Shown: positions 1-6,595 of the stretch, piece after piece | Layout of the letters: each line of letters begins with the position of its first letter | How positions within the stretch are numbered: position 1 is the stretch's first letter | Source: Streptomyces colonosanans | Lineage (GTDB): Bacteria; Actinomycetota; Actinomycetes; Streptomycetales; Streptomycetaceae | Direction of reading: 5' to 3' | Assembly (NCBI RefSeq): GCF_001866645.1 | Contig: NZ_MLYP01000049.1 | Coordinates: 62,001 to 126,000, forward strand | DNA length: 64,000 nt | Made by a program: the position numbers and the translations under genes | The notes under the pieces: model-generated | What the model saw: the letters and a program-made list of their open reading frames with translations, nothing else | The model's database searches: none | What the model was told of the DNA's origin: nothing

Positions 1-65
1 CGGTGCCGGTGCCTCCGGTGACCACGCCCGTGATCCCGGCGGACGAGAATCTGAGCGCCTGGTAG
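1..65 (+). CDS. possible 3' end of a gene cut by the window edge
   Basis: Reading from base 3, an open frame ends at the TAG at 63-65 with about 20 codons (ending ..PADENLSAW). Nearly all of its third positions are G or C, as in Streptomyces coding DNA, and the other frames are less biased. This suggests the C-terminal tail of a plus-strand gene that starts outside the window and converges on the methyltransferase. No family can be named from so few residues, and it may be non-coding. Confidence 0.25.
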   Translation, partial: VPVPPVTTPVIPADENLSAW

Positions 66-86
66 CCGACTGAACCGCTTGGACTG

Positions 87-1133
87 TCAGCCGATGGCCG
101 CCTCGAGGACGGACGCGTGCGGTGAGGGCTCCAGCAGGCTCGTGATCGTGAACTGCGCCTTGGTGAGCAGCGCTTCGTACTCCGTGCGGGTGCGGCTTTG
201 CCCGTTGAGGACCGTCATCATCAGCATGTCGACCGTCTTGCCGGGGTGGGGCTCGTTGCCCGCCGGGATCATGGCGTTGACGACCAGCAGCCGCCCGTGC
301 TCCGGCATGGCCTCGCGGCACGAGCGCAGTATGCGCAGGCACTGCTCGTCCGGCCAGCTGGCCAGCACGTGCTTGAGGAGATAGACGTCGGCACCGGACG
401 GCACGGAGACGAAGAAGTCACCGGCCTCGGCCTGCCAGCGGCCGGTCAGGTCGGGGCAGTCGAGGACATGCCCGGCTACCACGTTCTCCAGGTCGACCAG
501 GGTGCCCGTCAGGTGCGGGTTGCGCCGCAGGACCGAGCGCAGCAGACCGCCGCGCCCGCCGCCCACGTCGACGACGCTCCTGGCCCCCGAGAAGTCGAGG
601 GCTCCGGCTATGTCGTTGCTCAGCGCCTCGGAGAACGCCGCCATGCTGGAGTTGAAGGCGGCGCCGAAGTCCCGGTCAGTGGCAACGTAGTCGTAGAAGG
701 GGATGCCGTGCAGCGACTCGAAGGCGGTGGTGCCGGTGCGCACCGCGTCGTGCAGATGGCCCGCCGACTCCCAGAACGGGACCTCGCCGCGCACTCTGAT
801 GTAGTCGCGCAGCGACCGCTTCGCGTCCGTGCGCAGCGGCTCGGCGAGCGGGGTGAGGTGAAACCGTCCCGACTCGTCCTCGCGGAACACTCCCTTGGTG
901 GCGAGGAACCGCAGCATCCGGTACAGGTGTGGCGCGTGGGCCCCTACGGCCAAGGCGAGTTCGTCGGCCGTGCGGGGGCCGTCTGTCAGCTGGTCGGCAA
1001 TGCCGAAGCGCGCGGCGCTGTGCAGGGCCGCTGAGTACACGTAGCCCAGGGCGAGTTCGAGCAGCTCGCCGGTCACCTGTGAGGTGTCGGATGTCGTCGG
1101 GGCCCCTACGGTCCCCGGGTGAGCGCTTGTCAT
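87..1133 (-). CDS. SAM-dependent O-methyltransferase (plant-type family 2)
   Basis: A 348-residue small-molecule O-methyltransferase. An N-terminal winged-helix dimerisation domain (about 20-100, with AARFGIADQL and LYRMLRFLATKGVF) precedes a Rossmann domain whose SAM-binding motif is VVDVGGGRGGLL. The C-terminal part carries the conserved KHVLASWPDE segment. The family methylates hydroxyls of aromatic natural products such as anthracyclines and angucyclines. I chose the ATG at 1133 (MTSAHPG) because a GGAAC-type ribosome site lies just upstream; the frame stays open to 1172. The neighbouring SARP, SnoaL-like gene and carboxylase relic fit a polyketide tailoring role. The substrate is not readable from sequence. 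Confidence 0.88.
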   Translation of the reverse strand: MTSAHPGTVGAPTTSDTSQVTGELLELALGYVYSAALHSAARFGIADQLTDGPRTADELALAVGAHAPHLYRMLRFLATKGVFREDESGRFHLTPLAEPLRTDAKRSLRDYIRVRGEVPFWESAGHLHDAVRTGTTAFESLHGIPFYDYVATDRDFGAAFNSSMAAFSEALSNDIAGALDFSGARSVVDVGGGRGGLLRSVLRRNPHLTGTLVDLENVVAGHVLDCPDLTGRWQAEAGDFFVSVPSGADVYLLKHVLASWPDEQCLRILRSCREAMPEHGRLLVVNAMIPAGNEPHPGKTVDMLMMTVLNGQSRTRTEYEALLTKAQFTITSLLEPSPHASVLEAAIG

Positions 1134-1213
1134 CGACAAGGTTCCTTTTCTCGTGCGTCGAAGTGCGTCCACCAGCTTTGGGCAGACCGATCGGTTTCCA
1201 CTGGAGCGCCGGG

Positions 1214-1522
1214 TGAGCGCGAACGCCCCGTGAGGTCCACGAGCGCTGGGCCCGCGACATCATCTGCGCCCCGGCTCCGCCTGGACAGCCAGGTCGTCGG
1301 CGTCGTCGCCGATCAACCCGCCCAGCCAGCCGGGGTGCTGGACATCGAGGCGTTGAGTCCGAGCTGATGCACCCGTACTACGCGGCCGAACAAGGCCTGG
1401 TCGACGACGTCATCGCCCCCTCCGCAACGCGTGGAATTCTGATCAAGTCGCCGGCGATACCGCGCATCAATCACGTCGGTCTGCCGCCGCGCAAACACGG
1501 AAACCCGCCGCCGCAGGATTGA
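1214..1522 (+). pseudogene. acyl-CoA carboxylase beta subunit remnant
   Basis: Three pieces of the carboxyltransferase (PccB/AccB) family lie in order but in different frames. The first is EVHERWARDIICA (about 1232-1270). The second is LDSQVVGVVADQP..AGVLDIEA (about 1281-1351). The third is ELMHPYYAAEQGLVDDVIAP (from 1361) through RKHGNPP to the TGA at 1520-1522. In intact family members about 160 residues separate the second and third pieces, so there is an internal deletion of roughly 0.5 kb plus a frameshift near 1272. The first piece also lacks the N-terminal half. Such subunits supply malonyl-CoA in aromatic polyketide clusters. The gene is clearly dead. Confidence 0.8.
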
Positions 1523-1689
1523 CTTGATCTTTGACCTCAGACCTCGAACGGCGTCTCTTTCTTGATCACTCGCATTGGTGACTGCCGTACGCGCGGACGG
1601 CCTTCGGCTGATCAGGTGCTTCGACCACGGAATGCACACACCCAGCTCAAAGGCCGTGAGGATGAATCTGTTTCACCATGCTATCCGGC

Positions 1690-1940
1690 AGGCGCCGTTC
1701 GCGGAACTGTCATGCTTCCGAGGCGAGTTCCCCTCCTGCCTGGCCGAGCATCCGAATGCGCTCTCCGAGCCGGCGGACGCGGCGCTGTGCGCGGATGGCC
1801 CGGTGCGTCGCTGGTGAAACTGTCGCTGGTGGGTGAGCACCGCCGCGGGCAGCGGCCGGTACGGTGCCCTGGCCGCGGGCTGCATGGACATCACGCGGCT
1901 GCGGCGGGCGCCGACCGGTGTCCCGCTGCTTCAGGCGCAC
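1690..1940 (+). pseudogene. IS701-type transposase N-terminal remnant
   Basis: Transposase-like segments occur in shifted frames. The first is FRGEFPSCLAEHPNALSEPA then ALCADGPVR (about 1717-1806). The second, in another frame, is SLVKLSLVGEHRRG (about 1809-1850). The third, in yet another frame, is YGALAAGCMDITRLRRAPTG (about 1861-1920). Streptomyces IS701-family transposases share the pattern FR.EFY.CL..RADALFEL.DA.LCADGPV..LV.LSL..EHRRGHGALY...N.GRID..RLR.AL.G. No DDE catalytic region or second end is present. This is a short decayed relic. Confidence 0.65.
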
Positions 1941-2281
1941 GAGACATGGTCACCACACGACCTTGATCCATTTCTGAAACACACCCTGGCACCGCACCGG
2001 TCAGCTGACGCGACTTCTTCTCCCCATCCTCGCTCTTTCCCTTCACGGCTGGTACCTGGTATAAGAGGGGACCCCCGCACCTGTCCCACATCGGACACTT
2101 TCGACCAGAAGGAAAACGGAATAGAAAATTCAATAGCTCGTCCGGAGCGAAAACTCTTGAACTCCGCCAAAGAGTTGCCAGAAAATGACTCATTGAAGCC
2201 ACGCCTCAGGTAGCTTGATCAGCCGTGCTGGTTTCTGACTGCTCAGGGTGCTGGCGAGCGGACGCCAACGGGGAGGATGAA
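1941..2281 (+). promoter_or_regulatory. upstream region of the SARP gene
   Basis: About 340 bases without a gene. It contains an unusually AT-rich stretch for this genome (about 2100-2165) and a TATAAG hexamer at 2060-2065 that could be a -10 element. No convincing heptamer repeats of the SARP operator type were seen. The transposase relic ends just before it, so the native promoter may have been partly replaced. Confidence 0.35.
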
Positions 2282-3103
2282 GTGAAGGTTCAGCTTCTGG
2301 GGTCACTGTGGGCCGAGGTCAATGGCGAGTCGATCGTGCCGACGGCAGGCAAGCCTCGCCAGCTCCTGGCGCTGCTCGCACTGCATCCTGGCCGCTTGGT
2401 GCCGGTTCCGACCCTGATGGAGGAGATCTGGGCCTCGAACCCGCCGCAGAGCGCGCTCACCACACTGCAGACATACATCCTCCAACTGCGCCGCAGACTC
2501 AGCACGGCGCTGGGACCGGACACCGGCGAAGACGTCAAAGACCTGCTCGCCACCCGGCACGGCGGATATCTGTTGCAGATCCCGGACGCGGACATCGACG
2601 TACGCGTCTACGAGATGCTGGCGCGTGAGGGACAGGCCGCCTTCGAGTCCGGCGACAACGCGCTGGCGGCCGAGCGCCTACGGGCCGCGCTCGACCTGTG
2701 GCGCGGCCAGCCCCTTGTCGACGTACGGCTCGGCCCCATCCTCGAGATCGAGGCGATGCGGCTGGAGGAGAGTCGGCTCGTGGTGCTGGAGCGCCGGATC
2801 GACGCGGACCTCAGGATAGGTCGGCACGCGGAACTCATAGCCGAATTAGCAGAACTGACGGCTCGCCACCCCCGCCACGAAGGCTTGCACTCGCAGGTCA
2901 TGGTCGCCCTCTACCGCTCCGGCCGGCAGAGTTCGGCGCTGGACGTCTACCGAAACCTTCGCAGCCGGCTCATCGAGGAACTGGGCGTCGAACCCTCCCC
3001 GCAGCTGCAGCGGCTGCACCAGGCGATGCTGGCGGTCGACCCGCTGCTCGGGGTGCTGGCGGGGCCGCGGCGGACGTCGACGTTCGACCTGTTCGCCGCC
3101 TGA
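2282..3103 (+). CDS. SARP family pathway-specific activator
   Basis: A 273-residue transcription activator of the AfsR/DnrI/RedD type. Residues about 1-95 form the OmpR-like winged helix (KPRQLLALLALHPGRLVPV, then TLQTYILQLRRRL). Residues about 100-250 form the bacterial transcriptional activation domain, ending in the typical GRQSSALDVYRNLRSRLIEE. Size and layout match small stand-alone SARPs that switch on antibiotic clusters; there is no NB-ARC or TPR extension. The GTG at 2282 is preferred because GGGAGG sits five bases upstream; the frame is open back to 2225. It likely controls the adjacent tailoring genes or the cluster to the left. Confidence 0.9.
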   Translation: MKVQLLGSLWAEVNGESIVPTAGKPRQLLALLALHPGRLVPVPTLMEEIWASNPPQSALTTLQTYILQLRRRLSTALGPDTGEDVKDLLATRHGGYLLQIPDADIDVRVYEMLAREGQAAFESGDNALAAERLRAALDLWRGQPLVDVRLGPILEIEAMRLEESRLVVLERRIDADLRIGRHAELIAELAELTARHPRHEGLHSQVMVALYRSGRQSSALDVYRNLRSRLIEELGVEPSPQLQRLHQAMLAVDPLLGVLAGPRRTSTFDLFAA

Positions 3104-3253
3104 GAGCACAATCCCTGGACCAGGGCCGTCTCGGCAGGGAGAAAGTGCTGACGGCCCAGGATCCGGATCGCGCACCGGGCAGTGCTGCCCGGTTCTTCTC
3201 CATCGCGTGCGACGGAGGTCGGCTACGGCTCTGGAGCGGTGATCGAACCTCTT

Positions 3254-3709
3254 TCACCCGTCGAAGGTCACCCGGCGGGAGCAGGCGCGCCACTCGCCGA
3301 GGTACGGGACGAGCACGTCCTCGATCACACACATCCGCATCACCGTCGACGCACCGCCGTCCGGGGTGACGTAGATCAGCGCGTAGTAGCGGGTGCCGAG
3401 GGTGCCGTCCGGCTGTGGCTGGACCTGGAGCATGCCGACCCAGTGCCGCTGCTGCTCGCGGTTGCGCTCCTGGCGCTCCTTGGTACGACGTACCGCGGCG
3501 GCGAGTTCGGCCCGCCCGCGCACCGGCCGTTCCAGTGCCGGCAGGTCGAAGACGGCATCCTCGGTGAAGGTGTCCGCCCAGCGTTCGGCGTCGAACGAGT
3601 CCAAGAGCTGCATCTGGTGCGCGTAAAACTGCTGAACCTGCGCGTAGAGGGTGTCGACGGCTGTCACTTGGGTCGCGGGCGCGGTGCCGGGGTCCGTCTC
3701 GCTCGTCAT
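3254..3709 (-). CDS. SnoaL-like / NTF2-fold protein
   Basis: A 151-residue single-domain protein of the SnoaL-like nuclear-transport-factor-2 superfamily. Landmarks are an N-terminal helix (YAQVQQFYAHQMQLLD), the conserved WADTFTEDAVFDLP segment, and later the WVGMLQVQPQ strand. Members act as cyclases, hydroxylase partners or small isomerases in aromatic polyketide pathways, although the fold is used widely. The gene lies convergent to the SARP gene and close to the carboxylase and SAM synthetase relics, which supports a polyketide context. No catalytic residues can be assigned with confidence. Confidence 0.75.
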   Translation of the reverse strand: MTSETDPGTAPATQVTAVDTLYAQVQQFYAHQMQLLDSFDAERWADTFTEDAVFDLPALERPVRGRAELAAAVRRTKERQERNREQQRHWVGMLQVQPQPDGTLGTRYYALIYVTPDGGASTVMRMCVIEDVLVPYLGEWRACSRRVTFDG

Positions 3710-3901
3710 GCCGCCACTCTCCGGCGCGCGGATCGAGCACGGTTCGAACCTTACTCAAGTGCCCCGGTCAACGGTGGAGACACGATCGCCGAGCGCACCG
3801 TCCGGTGACCGGCGGCTGCTCCGGTGCCCCGAGCCGCCGTGGAACGTGTGGGATGAGCCCAGGCACGTCAACCGTCCGACCACGCACCTTTCTGGAGAGC
3901 C
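3710..3901. promoter_or_regulatory. divergent spacer between the SnoaL-like gene and the metK relic
   Basis: A 190-base spacer with a GGAGAG ribosome site just before 3902. It probably once held back-to-back promoters. No clear -10/-35 pair or operator was recognised. Confidence 0.3.
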
Positions 3902-4045
3902 ATGGCCCGCCGCCTGTTCACCTCGGAGTCCGTGACCGAGGGCCATCCCGACAAGATCGCCGACCAGATCAGCGACGCGATCCTCGACGAGCTGCTGTGC
4001 CAGGACCCGTCCTCGCGCGTCGCTGTCGAGACCCTGATCACCACC
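3902..4045 (+). pseudogene. metK: truncated S-adenosylmethionine synthetase
   Basis: The first 48 residues are an excellent MetK N-terminus: MARRLFTSESVTEGHPDK, then ADQISDAILDELL and RVAVETLITT. The start codon and ribosome site look intact. After LITT the homology stops abruptly near base 4045. The frame continues into unrelated residues and closes at 4139-4141, whereas MetK is normally about 400 residues. MetK-like genes occur in some aromatic polyketide clusters to supply SAM to methyltransferases. This is a 3'-truncated copy, presumably left by a deletion or insertion with its breakpoint at about 4045. Confidence 0.85.
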
Positions 4046-4227
4046 GTTTCGGTATGGGAGCAACCCGATCCAAGCCCCCCCTGCGCGACACGCACTTACT
4101 CTCGTGCGAGTGATTCTGCAAGACTATCCACGCACGGCTAGTCGCACAGAACAAGCCAGGCTCTACGCCGGATCCGAGCCCCCTCCCCCCGCGAGCCGAC
4201 AGGAGGAACGGCACCCCCGGGCAGCAC

Positions 4228-4257
4228 AAAGGGCGGCCACCCGCAGGTGAACCGCCC
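4228..4257 (-). terminator. terminator after padR
   Basis: On the minus strand, GGGCGG (4257-4252) pairs with CCGCCC (4236-4231), with an inner ACC/GGT pairing, and is followed by TTTG. It lies 27 bases beyond the padR stop codon. Confidence 0.6.
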
Positions 4258-4283
4258 TAGTGAAGAGCCCTCGTCAGTCGCGG

Positions 4284-4856
4284 TCAGTCGCGCGACTCGG
4301 CAGCAGACCCGGCGAGCTCCGCCAACAGCTCCGGCAGCCGCGCCAACAGCTCGTCGTGCCACTCCACCTCCGCACGCAACCGCGCCTCGGTGTGCTGGAT
4401 GATGATCCGCTCCAGCCCGGCGATGTGCGGCGCCGCCGCACTCTGCAGATTGCGCCACGCCTCCAACTCGCCGGCCACGACCGCGCGCAGATTCTCGAGA
4501 ATCGCTCGCAGCTCGCTCTCGTTCATGTCCTGGGCATTCTGCAACGCCAGGTCAATAGGGTCGGGGCGAAGTTTGGTGTCGCGCAGAGCCTTCTCCCGAA
4601 GGAACCTGAACTCGTTGCGGCCCTCGTCGGTGATGGCGTAGACCGTACGCTCCGGCCGGTTGCCCTCCTGCTCGCTGCGCACAGCCGTGATGATGCCCTC
4701 GGCCTGCATCCTGTGCAGCACTCCGTAGAGCGAACCCGGCTTGATATCGGTCCACAGTTCCGTACGGTCGATCTGCGCCATACGGCGAAGCTGGTGACCA
4801 TGCATCGGCCCACCCTTGGCCAGGGCTCCCAGAACGAACAGGCGAGTGCTGCTCAT
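4284..4856 (-). CDS. PadR family transcriptional regulator
   Basis: A 190-residue regulator. The N-terminal PadR winged helix (residues about 1-85) shows MSSTRLFVLGALAKGGPMHG, then LWTDIKPGSLYGVLHRMQAEG and RTVYAITDEGR. The C-terminal helical dimerisation region (about 95-185) is rich in Glu, Leu and Arg. PadR proteins usually repress detoxification or efflux genes and are released by small phenolic or drug ligands. It is transcribed divergently from the methyltransferase at 5196, the likeliest target apart from itself. The ligand is unknown. Confidence 0.88.
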   Translation of the reverse strand: MSSTRLFVLGALAKGGPMHGHQLRRMAQIDRTELWTDIKPGSLYGVLHRMQAEGIITAVRSEQEGNRPERTVYAITDEGRNEFRFLREKALRDTKLRPDPIDLALQNAQDMNESELRAILENLRAVVAGELEAWRNLQSAAAPHIAGLERIIIQHTEARLRAEVEWHDELLARLPELLAELAGSAAESRD

Positions 4857-5195
4857 AGCGCCCAGTTAAACATGCGCACTCCAAGGTCAGAACCGCCGGT
4901 TTCCTCGCCCTTGCGGCCTTCGAGGTCCACGCGTTCGCCGCCCGGCCTCTTCGTCGGCGGCGAAGAGGCCTACAAGGCCCGCCGGCGATTGAGCAGAAGT
5001 CGAGCAGAACCCGATGCACAGCTGGTGGCGTTCCTCCTGCAGCCCCGCGCAGTGGTCCACCTCGATGTGTCCGCTGCATCCGCCTGACAGCGCCCCCTAT
5101 GAAGGACCGGCTGTTTCGGCAAGACGAGTCCGTGTGGCGGCGCCTGACTGCCGAAGTGTCCGTCTGACCCCGTATCGAAGCACAAGGAGCCCTAC
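4857..5195. promoter_or_regulatory. divergent intergenic region padR / methyltransferase
   Basis: About 340 bases between divergent genes. AAGGAG at 5182-5187 is the ribosome site for the plus-strand gene. Two short coding-like stretches occur, a 22-codon plus-strand frame (5099-5167) and a minus-strand frame ending at 4888, but neither resembles a known family. No operator dyad stands out. Confidence 0.3.
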
Positions 5196-6056
5196 GTGAC
5201 CGACGCGTTGAACCCGGTGGAGCGAACCGCACTGCTTACCGCTGCCCTGCGCGCCGCCGAGACGCGGCGCACCGACCGCCTCTATGAGGACCCCTATGCC
5301 GCCCGGCTTGCCGGCGACGCCGGCCCCGAGCTGCTGGCCGAGATGCGGGACGCGACATTTCCGCCCGACCGGCCGCGCACCCAGCCCAGCGCGCCCGACT
5401 ACAACGCGATCCGCACCCGGTTCTTCGACGACTTCCTGCTCGGAGCCGCACAAGAACCGGACATGACCCAGATCGTGCTGGCTCCAGCCGGCATGGACTC
5501 CCGGGCCTACCGACTCAACTGGCCCGGCCACATCCGCTACTTCGAGGTCGACAGGCCAGCCGTACTGGAATTCAAGGCTGATCGGCTCCAGGACGTCACA
5601 CCACAGGTGGCGCGCCGTAGGGTCGCCGTCGACCTCACCTCGGACGACTGGGAGAAGCAACTCGTCGACGCCGGGTACGACCCGTCACTGCCCTCCACCT
5701 GGCTGATCGAAGGACTACTGCACTACATCCCCGAACCTGGCGTCCGCCGCCTGCTCGAACGCGTGGCGGCCATCTCTGCGCCCGGCAGTCGCATCGCCGC
5801 CGACCTCGTCAACGCCGCAGCCCTCACCCTGCCTCACGTGCAAGGTCAGCTGGACATCTTCAAGGCGTGGGGCTGCCCCTGGGTATTCGGCAGCGACGAG
5901 CCCGAAGCGCTCTTCGACCGGTGCGGATTCGACGTCGACGCCACACAGCCCGGGGAGCCTGGTGCAGACTTCGGGCGCTGGCCGGGCCCCGTCCCGCCGC
6001 CGCGTACGGTGAAGGACACGCGCCGGGTGTTTTTGATGCACGGACGACGCCGTTGA
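5196..6056 (+). CDS. SAM-dependent methyltransferase, LCMT/TIGR00027-like
   Basis: A 286-residue class I methyltransferase of the leucine-carboxyl-methyltransferase-like family common in actinomycetes. Typical signatures are RLYEDPYAARLAG near the N-terminus, then NAIRTRFFDDFLL, LAPAGMDSRAYRLNWP (SAM site), YFEVDRPAVLEFK, and STWLIEGLLHYIPE. Family members are O-methyltransferases, several of them in natural-product clusters. GTG at 5196 follows AAGGAG at good spacing. It is divergent from padR, so it may be ligand-induced. The substrate cannot be inferred. Confidence 0.88.
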   Translation: MTDALNPVERTALLTAALRAAETRRTDRLYEDPYAARLAGDAGPELLAEMRDATFPPDRPRTQPSAPDYNAIRTRFFDDFLLGAAQEPDMTQIVLAPAGMDSRAYRLNWPGHIRYFEVDRPAVLEFKADRLQDVTPQVARRRVAVDLTSDDWEKQLVDAGYDPSLPSTWLIEGLLHYIPEPGVRRLLERVAAISAPGSRIAADLVNAAALTLPHVQGQLDIFKAWGCPWVFGSDEPEALFDRCGFDVDATQPGEPGADFGRWPGPVPPPRTVKDTRRVFLMHGRRR

Positions 6057-6189
6057 CCGCGTCGGCCGTCGTGGTCGCGGACGGCAGCGTCGCCGGTTCC
6101 GCCACCCGTGGCGGCGGCGGTCGAGGAGTTGGCGGCCGTTCCGTGGAAGGGCGTGGAGAACCAGGCCCGACGGAAGGAGCCCCAGGAGT

Positions 6190-6350
6190 AGGGCCGAGGC
6201 ACCGACCGCGGCGGTGGGCGCCTTGATCAGCAGTCCCAGCGCGTCCGTGCTGGTCAGTGTCAGGTCCGCGTAGGCGGTCAGGGCGGCGGGGAAGTACTCC
6301 CGCAGCGTGGACCGCAGCCGCTGGATCCCACGGCACCCCGGCCGTGCGAC
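6190..6350 (-). pseudogene. IS110-type transposase fragment (tentative)
   Basis: Minus-strand translation from about 6345 gives IQRLRSTLREYFPAALTAYA, then DLTLTSTDALGLLIKAPTAA. This resembles the IS110-family pattern RLRSALREYYPAAL..F.DL..RDALAVLGRAPTPA, which lies between the DEDD and C-terminal halves. Neither flank is recognisable, so this would be a short internal relic. The rest of 6057-6414 shows no gene. Confidence 0.45.
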
Positions 6351-6371
6351 ACATCATGCCTTGAGCAGCAG

Positions 6372-6407
6372 AAAACCCCTGGTCAGCGACTACCTGACCG
6401 GGGGTTT
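6372..6407 (-). terminator. terminator after tRNA-Thr
   Basis: The inverted repeat ACCCC.GGTCAG / CTGACC.GGGGGT surrounds a short loop and is flanked by A/T runs on both sides. It lies immediately downstream of the tRNA on the minus strand. Confidence 0.75.
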
Positions 6408-6414
6408 CAGTGGA

Positions 6415-6488
6415 GCCGCCTTCGGGATTCGAACCCGAGACCTACGCATTACGAGTGCGTTGCTCTGGCCATCTGAGCTAAGGCGGCA
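6415..6488 (-). tRNA. tRNA-Thr (anticodon CGU)
   Basis: The minus strand folds as a complete 74-base tRNA: acceptor GCCGCCT/AGGCGGC, a D arm with TTAGCTCAGATGGCC, anticodon stem ACGCA/TGCGT with loop CTCGTAA (anticodon CGT, reading ACG), and T arm TCGGGTTCGAATCCCGA. It separates the eroded accessory segment (1-6.4 kb) from conserved core genes, so it may mark an old integration point. No second partial copy of the tRNA end was seen in the window. Confidence 0.97.
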
Positions 6489-6595
6489 CGCCGTCCGCAC
6501 TATGGTGCGATCAGCAACGTCGGTAAGTCTACACAGTTTCCGAAGGCGCTCTGACCACACCACGGAGGCGCTGCCTCCGGGATCCGCGGCAGCGC

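Noticed and set aside
4886..5090. Minus-strand frame with CSGHIEVDHCAGLQEERHQL
   Set aside because: Coding-like third positions and a faint HNH-like VDHC, but no start with a ribosome site and no family match; too weak to call.
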